Both the position numbers and the translations under genes were made by a program. From Planctomycetota bacterium (lineage in GTDB: Bacteria > Planctomycetota > UBA1135 > UBA2386), in assembly GCA_003235605.1 (NCBI GenBank), contig QJVU01000355.1, forward strand, positions 1 to 6,436: a stretch of 6,436 nucleotides of DNA, written 5' to 3'. Of this stretch, positions 1 to 5,184 are shown in pieces. The stretch's first letter is position 1, and the number at the start of each line of letters is the position of its first letter. The notes beneath the pieces are model-generated. The model ran no database searches. It was not told the DNA's origin and worked only from the letters and a program-made list of their open reading frames with translations.

Positions 1-160
1 TCTTGACCTCGCCGTTCGGGAGAGCTTTCTTCACGCTGGCCACGATGATGTCGCCCAGCGACGCGTAGCGACGGCGGCTGCCTCCAAGGACCTTGATGCA
101 CATTGCCTGCTTGGCGCCGCTGTTGTCGGCCACGTCAAGCATCGACATCTCCTGGATCAT
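1..160 (-). CDS. rplN: 50S ribosomal protein L14, N-terminal part (cut by window edge)
   Basis: This is the start of L14, a large-subunit protein at the subunit interface that contacts 23S rRNA and forms intersubunit bridges. Only 53 codons plus one base are visible. The protein begins [17 protein letters not shown] and continues through a [21 protein letters not shown] segment, which is the family N-terminus (five-stranded barrel with the DNSGAK motif). The full protein should be about 122 residues, with the rest beyond position 1. The ATG at 160 is preceded by a near-perfect Shine-Dalgarno AGGAGGT (173-167) with 6-nt spacing, which fixes the start. It follows rpsQ after 33 nt, the usual order at the S10/spc operon junction. 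No separate promoter is visible in that gap, so readthrough from the S10 operon is likely. Identification is secure. Confidence 0.97.
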   Translation of the reverse strand, partial: MIQEMSMLDVADNSGAKQAMCIKVLGGSRRRYASLGDIIVASVKKALPNGEVK

Positions 161-193
161 GGCGCTACCTCCTGGGTCATGGCAACTCCTCCA

Positions 194-481
194 TCAAGCC
201 TCCGCCCTGGCTATCACCTTGATGAGGCGCCAGCGCTTCAGTTTTGAGATCGGACGTGTCGCCATTACCTCGACGGTATCGCCGACGTTGGCCTCTCTGG
301 CCTCATCGTGAGCGTGAAGCTTGGTGCGTCGGCGCACGAACTTGTCATACACCGGGTGGCGTACCTTGCGTTCGACCACGACGGTGATGGTCTTGTCCAT
401 CTTGGCGGACGTGACTTTCCCTGTCTGCACCTTACGAGCGCGACGACCGCCAGCCTTGACTGTCTTCTCGGTGCTTGTCAT
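194..481 (-). CDS. rpsQ: 30S ribosomal protein S17
   Basis: S17 is a primary 16S rRNA-binding protein of the small-subunit body with an OB fold. The core starts about 20 residues in ([19 protein letters not shown]), followed by the [19 protein letters not shown] loop and the [19 protein letters not shown] segment, all diagnostic of the family. From the ATG at 481 it is 95 residues, against about 85 in E. coli. The extra length is a short basic N-terminal stretch containing GGRRARK. Three in-frame ATGs lie at 490, 487 and 481. The GGAGG at 496-492 is 1, 4 and 10 nt from them. I chose 481 because 1 nt is too close and 4 nt is short, but 487 is possible. The stop of rpmC overlaps the ATG at 490 (ATGA), which suggests translational coupling whichever start is used. 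Confidence 0.95.
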   Translation of the reverse strand: MTSTEKTVKAGGRRARKVQTGKVTSAKMDKTITVVVERKVRHPVYDKFVRRRTKLHAHDEAREANVGDTVEVMATRPISKLKRWRLIKVIARAEA

Positions 482-486
482 GGACA

Positions 487-708
487 TCATGCCTCCGCCT
501 GCTTGCCTTGCTTCTCTCGTCCCATATCCCGCTGCCGCAACACTGTCTTTATCCGCGCCACATGGCGACGAATCTGGCGGAACCGGGCGGTGTTGGCGAG
601 TTCCTCGTTGGCGGCCTTGAAGCGCAGATGGAACTGCTCCTTCAGTAGCTCTTGAATATCGAGCTGCAGCTCGCGCGAGTCCTTGCCGCTGATCTCGTCC
701 ATCTTCAT
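487..708 (-). CDS. rpmC: 50S ribosomal protein L29
   Basis: L29 is a small helical-hairpin protein that binds 23S rRNA near the peptide exit next to L23. The 73-residue protein [15 protein letters not shown]... has the two long helices of the family, including [26 protein letters not shown], where family members usually have LRFQ..TGQLEN..R+R..RR. It ends in a short charged tail ([11 protein letters not shown]), slightly longer than the usual 63-70 residues. The start at 708 is supported by GGAGG 8 nt upstream. The rplP stop and this ATG share one base (TGATG), so the two genes are probably translationally coupled. A second ATG at 702 would shorten the protein by two residues. Confidence 0.95.
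   Translation of the reverse strand: MKMDEISGKDSRELQLDIQELLKEQFHLRFKAANEELANTARFRQIRRHVARIKTVLRQRDMGREKQGKQAEA
492..496 (-). promoter_or_regulatory. Shine-Dalgarno of rpsQ (start-deciding)
   Basis: GGAGG on the minus strand lies inside the last codons of rpmC. It is 1 nt from the first rpsQ ATG (490), 4 nt from the second (487) and 10 nt from the third (481). The spacing argues against the ATG that overlaps the rpmC stop and favours one of the two inner starts. Confidence 0.6.
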
Positions 709-1118
709 CAGGTGTGCCTCCGAAGGACCATGCGGACCTTGACGGGCAGCTTGTGGGCGACACGATTGAAGGCCTTGCGGGCCTGGGCTTCGGTGACACC
801 CCCGAGCTCGTAGAGAACGGTGCCAGGCTTCACTACGGCACACCAGTAATCGATGTCGCCCTTGCCCTTGCCCTGGCGCGTCTCTGCGGGGCGCGACGTA
901 ACGGACTTCTGCGGAAACACCCTGATCCAGAGCTTGGCTTCCGGTGCGTTGCGGGTGGCGGCAATTCGGCCGGCCTCGATCGTGCGTGCACTCAACCAGG
1001 CTGGTTCGAGGGCCTGGAGACCATAGTCACCGAATGAGACCTGGTTGCCGCGGCACGCGATCCCACGGATACGGCCGCGGTGCATCTTTCGCCACTTGAC
1101 TCTCTTGGGCATCAGCAT
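708..1118 (-). CDS. rplP: 50S ribosomal protein L16
   Basis: L16 sits near the A-site tRNA elbow and helps organise the central protuberance and late large-subunit assembly. The 136-residue product has the family's usual length. It starts [19 protein letters not shown] and contains [47 protein letters not shown] and the [22 protein letters not shown] block. The arginine equivalent to the hydroxylated Arg81 of E. coli is kept (ETRQGKGKG), although the following Met of E. coli is Gln here. The ATG at 1118 has an AGGAG about 8 nt upstream. Another in-frame ATG at 1112 would give a start at MPKRV. The gene follows rpsC after 15 nt and overlaps rpmC by one base. Confidence 0.97.
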   Translation of the reverse strand: MLMPKRVKWRKMHRGRIRGIACRGNQVSFGDYGLQALEPAWLSARTIEAGRIAATRNAPEAKLWIRVFPQKSVTSRPAETRQGKGKGDIDYWCAVVKPGTVLYELGGVTEAQARKAFNRVAHKLPVKVRMVLRRHT

Positions 1119-1133
1119 GGCAACGTCTCCTGT

Positions 1134-1817
1134 CTATACCGTGGTCTCCAGACCGGAACGAATGGGCAACAGCCCGCACGTCGTCTCTTGTGGCCCAAGC
1201 TCGCCCTTGAAGATCCAGACCTTGATGCCGATGGAGCCGCTCTTGGTCACAGCGAGCGAGGTCCCATAGTCGACTCGTGCACGTAGCGTGGTGCATGGCA
1301 CACGACCCTTGCGGACATAGCCGACGCGAGCCATGTCAGCGCCCATCAGTCGCCCGGCAACTCGTATCTTGATCCCCTCCGCACCAGCGGCCATGGTCGT
1401 TTCGGCGGTCTTCTTGAGAGCCCGCCGGTAGTTCATCCGCTTGCCCAGCATCTCTGCGAGGGACTCCGCAACCAGCGTAGCCTCCAGCTCAGGCCGGTTG
1501 ATCTCGATGATCTTCATCCTTACCGGGCGCTTGGTAAGGGTCTCGAGATCCTCGCGGAACTTGTCGACCTTGGCCCCTTTCTTTCCGATGAGGATGCCCG
1601 GTCGACCTGTGTGCAGGAAAACGGTGATGTGATCTCCCGTCCGTTCGATCTCGACCCTCGGGATCGCAGCAAAGGCCCAGTTCTTCTTGATGTACTGGCG
1701 GATCTTCTGATCCTCCACGAGCAGGCGGCTGAAGTCCTTGCGCGAGGCATACCACCTCGATCGCCAGGGCTCTGTTATGGCAATGCGAAAGCCAGTTGGG
1801 TGGGTCTTCTGTCCCAT
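1134..1817 (-). CDS. rpsC: 30S ribosomal protein S3
   Basis: S3 is in the small-subunit head at the mRNA entry channel and takes part in mRNA unwinding. The 227-residue protein starts MGQKTHPTGFRIAI and has an N-terminal type II KH domain whose GxxG loop is the IGKKG at residues 77-81. The C-terminal S3 domain is clear from RPELEATLVAESLAEML, GIKIRVAGRLMGADMARVGY, the KGRVPCTTLRARVDYGTS block and SIGIKVWIFKGE. The end (QETTCGLLPIRSGLETTV) is a short tail of no recognised motif, of the kind that varies between species. The start at 1817 has AAGGA 7 nt upstream. The gap from the rplV stop is only 3 nt. Confidence 0.97.
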   Translation of the reverse strand: MGQKTHPTGFRIAITEPWRSRWYASRKDFSRLLVEDQKIRQYIKKNWAFAAIPRVEIERTGDHITVFLHTGRPGILIGKKGAKVDKFREDLETLTKRPVRMKIIEINRPELEATLVAESLAEMLGKRMNYRRALKKTAETTMAAGAEGIKIRVAGRLMGADMARVGYVRKGRVPCTTLRARVDYGTSLAVTKSGSIGIKVWIFKGELGPQETTCGLLPIRSGLETTV

Positions 1818-1820
1818 GGG

Positions 1821-2420
1821 TCAGTCCTTGTCCTCCGCCTGATCCGACTTCTTCTTCGCCGGTTTTCTTGGCGCAGCCTTCTTGGTGGCCGCCTTCTTGG
1901 CAACAGGCTTCTTGGCCGAAGACCCGGCTGAGCCCTTCTTTGCCGAAGCCTTCTTGGCGGGCTTCTCGGTGCCCCCGGGCTCACCCTCCGCCGGCGCCTT
2001 GCCTGCGGTAGTGTCGGCCTCTTTCCTGGAACTGGCCGTGGTCGGTTCCGGCACGACATCCGTCACCAGTTCAGAGAGGTTCGGATCCTGGACCTCTACG
2101 TGGATGTGGCAGGTGCGGCGCCGGAACGGCATGGCTCGGCCCATGGGGCCTGGGCGCCAACGCATCCGCCCCTGGAGCAGCGGGCCCTCGTTGACGTACG
2201 CACGGCTGACCACCAGACGACTCGCACGCACGTCCGGGTTTTGCAGAGCGTTGGCCACCGCGGAAGCAAGCACCTTGCGCACGTAGAACGATGCCCGGTG
2301 GTTGTCGTTGGCAAGCGTGTCAAGGGCTTGGTTCGCCGTCCGACCCCGGATCAGATCCACCACCAGACGGGCCTTGCGCGCTCCCATCCGTGCGTATCTG
2401 TGGCTGGCTTTGAACTGCAT
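1821..2420 (-). CDS. rplV: 50S ribosomal protein L22 with long Lys/Ala-rich C-terminal tail
   Basis: L22 binds several 23S rRNA domains and sends a long beta-hairpin into the nascent-peptide exit tunnel. Residues 1-112 are the normal core: MQFKASHRYARMGARKARLVVDL start, then RGRTANQALDTL, FYVRKVLASAVANA, LVVSRAYVNEGP, and the hairpin ending RRRTCHIHVEV. Usual length is about 110-120 residues, and this one is 199. The extra ~87 residues begin with a mixed acidic/polar linker (113-150), then a Lys/Ala/Pro-rich stretch of KKA-type repeats (151-191), and end QAEDKD. The hairpin between GP (residues 79-80) and GRA (94-96 or so) is about three residues longer than the common form. The start at 2420 has no clear Shine-Dalgarno, and the gap from rpsS is 24 nt. 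Identification is secure; the function of the tail is unknown. Confidence 0.96.
   Translation of the reverse strand: MQFKASHRYARMGARKARLVVDLIRGRTANQALDTLANDNHRASFYVRKVLASAVANALQNPDVRASRLVVSRAYVNEGPLLQGRMRWRPGPMGRAMPFRRRTCHIHVEVQDPNLSELVTDVVPEPTTASSRKEADTTAGKAPAEGEPGGTEKPAKKASAKKGSAGSSAKKPVAKKAATKKAAPRKPAKKKSDQAEDKD
1848..1970 (-). repeat. Low-complexity Lys/Ala repeat region inside rplV
   Basis: This stretch encodes the basic part of the L22 tail (residues 151-191). On the plus strand it contains several imperfect copies of GCCTTCTTGGC-like units, encoding KKA/KKP/KKG repeats. The composition resembles histone-H1-like or nucleoid-protein tails. Such repeats are prone to length change by slippage, so its length may differ between related strains. 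Confidence 0.7.
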
Positions 2421-2444
2421 GGCGTGCTCGACTGCTGTTTCTTT

Positions 2445-2711
2445 CTACTTGTCCTTCTTGTGGTGGCCCCGGAATGTCCGGGTCGGTGAGAACTCGCCCA
2501 GCTTGTGGCCCACCATGTCCTCGGTCACGTAGCACTTGATGAACGTACGGCCGTTGTGAACCATGAATGTGTGTCCGATGAATTCGGGAATCACCGTGCA
2601 CGCCCTTGCCCAGGTTTGGATCGGGTTCCGGGTCCCGGCCTGGTTCTGCTTCTCGACCTTCCTGAGAAGCTTGGCGTCGACATAGGGTCCCTTCTTGATG
2701 CTTCTACTCAT
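2445..2711 (-). CDS. rpsS: 30S ribosomal protein S19
   Basis: S19 lies in the small-subunit head, pairs with S13 and contacts the A-site finger of the large subunit. The 88-residue protein has the family length and the hallmark order: [19 protein letters not shown] start, [22 protein letters not shown], then [18 protein letters not shown] and [10 protein letters not shown] at the end. The start at 2711 follows the rplB stop after 8 nt. Only a weak GAG lies about 6 nt upstream, so coupling to rplB translation probably matters. A 24-nt gap separates it from rplV. Confidence 0.97.
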   Translation of the reverse strand: MSRSIKKGPYVDAKLLRKVEKQNQAGTRNPIQTWARACTVIPEFIGHTFMVHNGRTFIKCYVTEDMVGHKLGEFSPTRTFRGHHKKDK

Positions 2712-2719
2712 CGATCACT

Positions 2720-3568
2720 CTACTTGGACTGCGTGTGTTTGCCGCGCTTGCGACCGCGGAGGATGAACTGGCCAGAGAGCGACTTGCGGCGGCGGGTGCG
2801 ACCACCCTTCGCGGACTTTCCAGTCGGCGAACAGGGATTGCGGCCTCCACCACTACGACCTTCGCCACCGCCCATGGGGTGCGAGACCGGATTCATCGAA
2901 GTACCTCGGTTGTGGGGACGCCGCCCCCGGTGCCGCGTACGACCAGCCTTGCCCCAACGCACATTCTGGTAGTCCAGGTTGCCGACCTGACCGATGGTGG
3001 CTCGACACCGTACGTGCACCTTGCGCATCTCGCCCGAGGGCAATACCAGCACGGCATAGTTGTTGTCGCGCGCCAACAGCTGGCAGGACATGCCGGCTGA
3101 TCGCGCCAATTGGCCACCGCGTCCCGGCTGCAGTTCGATGTTGTGCACTTGCAGACCCAGGGGGATGTTGAGCAACGGCATCGCGTTGCCGACCTCCGGC
3201 TCCACCTTGTCGCCCGCCATCACCTGGGATCCAACCGCCAATCCCCGTGGGGCGAGGATGTAGCGCTTCTCGCCGTCTGCATAGTGGATCAGGGCGATAT
3301 CCGCATTGCGGTTCGGGTCGTACTCGAGTGCCGCCACCCGTCCAGGCACACCGAACTTGTTCCGCTTGAAATCGATGAGTCGGTACAGCCGCCGGGCACC
3401 ACCTCCCCGAAAGCGGCTGGTGATGTGCCCGTGATGATTGCGTCCAGCGGTCTTCGGGAGACGCTCGACCAGTGTTTTCTCTGGCCGTTTCTTGGTGAGG
3501 TGTGAGTAGTCCAAGACCGACGAATTGCGGCGTCCGGGTGAGGTCGGTCTGTACTTCTTGATTGGCAT
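2720..3568 (-). CDS. rplB: 50S ribosomal protein L2
   Basis: L2 is a large primary 23S rRNA-binding protein needed for subunit association and close to the peptidyl-transferase centre. The 282-residue product has the N-terminal OB domain ([46 protein letters not shown]) and the C-terminal SH3-like domain ([40 protein letters not shown]). The conserved loop reads [13 protein letters not shown] at residues 226-238. The histidine equivalent to E. coli His229 is kept, while the preceding Asp is Ser and the second His is Met. The end ([20 protein letters not shown]) is strongly basic, as usual. The start at 3568 has GGAG 9 nt upstream that reuses bases of the rplW stop region; the gap from rplW is 12 nt. 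Confidence 0.97.
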   Translation of the reverse strand: MPIKKYRPTSPGRRNSSVLDYSHLTKKRPEKTLVERLPKTAGRNHHGHITSRFRGGGARRLYRLIDFKRNKFGVPGRVAALEYDPNRNADIALIHYADGEKRYILAPRGLAVGSQVMAGDKVEPEVGNAMPLLNIPLGLQVHNIELQPGRGGQLARSAGMSCQLLARDNNYAVLVLPSGEMRKVHVRCRATIGQVGNLDYQNVRWGKAGRTRHRGRRPHNRGTSMNPVSHPMGGGEGRSGGGRNPCSPTGKSAKGGRTRRRKSLSGQFILRGRKRGKHTQSK

Positions 3569-3580
3569 CTTCAGAGACTC

Positions 3581-3868
3581 CTACGCCAGCTCAATGGCCT
3601 GCCCCTCCTCCAGAGTCACGATGGCTTTCTTCCACGGCGTCGTGCGGCCTGGGCGTCCCTGGATGCGACGGATCTTGCCGGGCATGACCACGACGTTGAC
3701 CTTCTCCACCTTCACGTCGAACAACTTCTCAACGGCCTTCTTGATCTCCGGCTTCGTGGCCCAGTTTGCAACCTGGAAGAAGTACTGGTTGCGGATGTCG
3801 CCAAGCACAGTCGACTTCTCCGTCAACAAGGGCTTCTCAATGATCCGGTAGTAGCTCTGCTGGACCAT
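3581..3868 (-). CDS. rplW: 50S ribosomal protein L23
   Basis: L23 lies at the exit of the peptide tunnel, where in bacteria it docks trigger factor and SRP. The 95-residue product has the normal length and family pattern: YYRIIEKPLLTEKST near the N-terminus, NQYFFQVANWATKPEIKKAVEKLFDVKVEKVNVV in the middle, and GKIRRIQGRPGRTTPWKKAIVTLEEG towards the end. The start at 3868 is well supported by AAGGAG 8 nt upstream. Only 2 nt separate it from the rplD stop, so the two genes are tightly coupled. The order L4-L23-L2 is canonical. Confidence 0.97.
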   Translation of the reverse strand: MVQQSYYRIIEKPLLTEKSTVLGDIRNQYFFQVANWATKPEIKKAVEKLFDVKVEKVNVVVMPGKIRRIQGRPGRTTPWKKAIVTLEEGQAIELA

Positions 3869-3870
3869 GA

Positions 3871-4524
3871 TCAGGTCTCCTTGGCCTGGTCTTTCCTGCC
3901 ACCGCGCTCAGCGAACCGATCCTGCAAACGCTCGAGAGCCCCAGGCGTCAGGATCATGAAGCGACGCAGCAGGACCTGACGCGCATTCAGCTCGTGGACA
4001 GGCCTCACATCCACGAAAGGCACGTTCCGGAGGGATAGGAACAGGTTCCGGTCCGGCTGTTCGGTGACGACCAGGACGCTGCGATCCATCTCCAACTTCT
4101 GCAGGATCTCGAAGGCAGCCTTGGTGCTGGGCTTCTCGCTGGGCCAACCATCCGCTACGGCTACCTCCCCGTCCTTGAACTTGGAAAAGAGCGCGTTGCC
4201 CAGAGCCAGACGACGAGCCTTCTTGGGCATCTGGTAGTAGTAGTCCCGCGGCCGTGGACCAAAGGCCACGCCACCACCACGCCAGTGGGGGACCTTCTTG
4301 CTCCCCATGCGTGCGCGGCCGGTGTGCTTCTGGCGCCACAGCTTCTTGTTCGGGCCGGCGACCTCGCCGCGCGTTCTTGTCTTGACTGTGCCCTGCCGGA
4401 CATTCGCCTCGTACATGACCACGGCGTCCTTCAGCGTCCGAGCCAGCACCCTGGTGCCGAACTGCGACTCGTCCACGTCCCTGGTGGACACCTTGCCATC
4501 GGAGTAGTGCTTGACTTTTGTCAT
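3871..4524 (-). CDS. rplD: 50S ribosomal protein L4
   Basis: L4 binds 23S rRNA domain I and lines the exit tunnel with a long central loop. In E. coli it also represses its own operon through the S10 leader. The 217-residue protein is of normal length: DESQFGTRVLARTLKDAVVMYEANVRQGT, then the loop with TRTRGEVAGPNKKLWRQK, TGRARMGSKKVPHWRGGGVAFGPRPRDY, and the C-terminal Rossmann-like part with NLFLSLRNVPFVDVRPV. The loop tip has HTG (His at residue 67) where most bacteria have GTG. The ATG at 4524 is chosen because homology begins just after it, although no good Shine-Dalgarno precedes it. The same frame stays open upstream to the rpsJ stop, with a TTG at 4590 and GTGs as other possible starts. 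rplC, its usual upstream neighbour, is missing. Confidence 0.96.
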   Translation of the reverse strand: MTKVKHYSDGKVSTRDVDESQFGTRVLARTLKDAVVMYEANVRQGTVKTRTRGEVAGPNKKLWRQKHTGRARMGSKKVPHWRGGGVAFGPRPRDYYYQMPKKARRLALGNALFSKFKDGEVAVADGWPSEKPSTKAAFEILQKLEMDRSVLVVTEQPDRNLFLSLRNVPFVDVRPVHELNARQVLLRRFMILTPGALERLQDRFAERGGRKDQAKET

Positions 4525-4638
4525 GGTTCCAGACGAGAGCGGCAGCTCACGCTCGAGCACCACCGGCGACCCGCCTCCCAGACGCGCCAAGGCCCGGTGC
4601 AGCGCCCCCCGGCGTTGAAGCCGTGGAGGTTCTTCACG
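4525..4638 (-). other. rpsJ-rplD spacer where rplC would be expected
   Basis: These 114 nt replace the roughly 620-nt rplC gene. No L3 motif is recognisable in any frame. Two readings are open. The frame continuing from rpsJ runs without a stop through 38 codons into rplD. The next frame holds a 38-codon ORF from a GTG at 4637, one base after the rpsJ stop and 6 nt after an AAGG, to a TGA at 4521 that overlaps the rplD ATG (ATGA). This second ORF has high third-position GC (about 33 of 38 codons) and is rich in Trp and Cys. It could be a small gene, a coupling leader for rplD or a chance reading; I do not claim it as a gene. Confidence 0.6.
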
Positions 4639-4944
4639 CTACGCCTTGATGCGAATGTCGACGCCAGCCGGCATGTTCAGCTTGCTGAGAGCGTCAACCG
4701 TCTTGGAAGTCGGTTCGCTGATGTAGATCAGCCTCTTGTGAGTGCGGATCTCGAACTGCTCACGACTCTTCTTGTCGATATGGGGTGAACGGAGCACCGT
4801 GTAGCGCTCGATGCGCGTGGGAAGCGGCACCGGTCCCGACACCCTCGCGCCGGTACGCTTCGAAGTCTCGACGATATCCAGAGCGGCCTGGTCGAGGGCC
4901 TCGTAGTCGTAGGCCTCCATGCGGATCTGGATCTTGTCTTGCAT
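4639..4944 (-). CDS. rpsJ: 30S ribosomal protein S10 (NusE)
   Basis: S10 is a small-subunit head protein and, as NusE, a partner of NusB and NusG in transcription antitermination and coupling. The 101-residue protein matches the family length: [18 protein letters not shown], then [61 protein letters not shown] and the end [13 protein letters not shown]. The ATG at 4944 is chosen by homology (MQDKIQIR). No clear Shine-Dalgarno precedes it. The frame stays open upstream, and an ATG at 5016 would add 24 residues without family similarity. It is the first gene of the operon behind its own likely promoter, about 170 nt downstream of the predicted transcription start. Its usual neighbours rplC (downstream) and tuf (upstream) are absent. 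Confidence 0.97.
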   Translation of the reverse strand: MQDKIQIRMEAYDYEALDQAALDIVETSKRTGARVSGPVPLPTRIERYTVLRSPHIDKKSREQFEIRTHKRLIYISEPTSKTVDALSKLNMPAGVDIRIKA

Positions 4945-4994
4945 CGTCGTCGAGGTCTTCGCAGGGCGCGGGGATGAGCGTGCGCAAACGGGAC

Positions 4995-5007
4995 TTTGAG
5001 GCTCAAA
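4995..5007 (-). other. Small inverted repeat in rpsJ leader
   Basis: TTTGAGCCTCAAA on the minus strand is a near-complete palindrome that can form a 5-bp stem with a 3-nt loop. It is too short to interpret alone, but it lies in the untranslated leader about 50 nt upstream of the rpsJ ATG. Confidence 0.25.
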
Positions 5008-5021
5008 ACACACCATGGGCG

Positions 5022-5040
5022 CGAGCTTGCCACAAGCCCG
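5022..5040 (-). other. Leader hairpin upstream of rpsJ
   Basis: On the minus strand CGGGCTTG and CAAGCTCG can pair over 8 bp, with one G-U pair, around the 3-nt loop TGG. It lies in the rpsJ leader and is followed by no U-run, so a terminator is unlikely. A protein-binding or mRNA-stability role is possible but unproven. Confidence 0.35.
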
Positions 5041-5070
5041 AGCCCGGGAATGCCTAACCCTATACAAACA

Positions 5071-5099
5071 AGAGAGTTACGCTTGCTACGCGACTCTCT
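5071..5099 (-). promoter_or_regulatory. Leader hairpin, attenuator-like
   Basis: On the minus strand AGAGAGT-CGC and GCG-TA-ACTCTCT form a 10-bp stem with a 2-nt bulge and a 7-nt loop. It is followed by a U-rich but imperfect stretch (TGTTTGTAT), as in a weak intrinsic terminator. The 5' arm can instead pair with CTCTC at 5107-5111, just upstream in the RNA, giving an alternative 5-bp hairpin. This resembles a terminator/antiterminator pair in a ribosomal-protein operon leader. The switching role is inference. Confidence 0.4.
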
Positions 5100-5117
5100 C
5101 GCAGAGGAGAGCCCGGG

Positions 5118-5146
5118 ACTCTACCGAGAGGCCGGGAGACGGTCAA
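5118..5146 (-). promoter_or_regulatory. Predicted sigma70-type promoter of the S10 operon
   Basis: On the minus strand the -35 element is TTGACC (5146-5141, five of six matches to consensus). Exactly 17 nt later comes the -10 element TAGAGT (5123-5118, four of six matches). Transcription would start near 5110-5112 and leave a leader of roughly 165 nt before rpsJ. The promoter sits 38 nt past the stop of the EF-G-like gene, so the ribosomal operon need not depend on transcription from that gene. Confidence 0.6.
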
Positions 5147-5184
5147 GCGCGCGGGCGCCTTTTTCTCCCCGCAAGAGCCCAAGG

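Noticed and set aside
1848..1970. Repeats in rplV as a CRISPR or tandem-repeat locus
   Set aside because: The repeats are short, imperfect, in frame and encode a Lys/Ala tail; there is no regular repeat-spacer structure.
1882..2286. Plus-strand ORF with hydrophobic Ala/Phe/Leu repeats that looks like membrane segments
   Set aside because: It is the complement of the KKA repeats and core of rplV; the hydrophobic look comes from reading Lys codons backwards.
4525..4590. Extended L4 start at the TTG (4590)
   Set aside because: The extra 22 residues show no similarity to L4, and family homology begins just after the ATG at 4524. Kept only as an alternative.
5056..5066. TATAGG as a second -10 element near the rpsJ leader
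   Set aside because: There is no acceptable -35 element 16-18 nt upstream, and it would start downstream of the better promoter at 5118-5146.
4945..5067. Extended S10 starting at TTG 5067 or ATG 5016
   Set aside because: S10 homology starts at MQDKIQIR. The upstream codons cross a hairpin and a palindrome and have no ribosome-binding site.
5147..5184. Possible intrinsic terminator after the EF-G-like gene
   Set aside because: The 38 nt before the -35 element contain no convincing GC-rich stem followed by a T-run on the minus strand, so readthrough into the S10 operon cannot be excluded.
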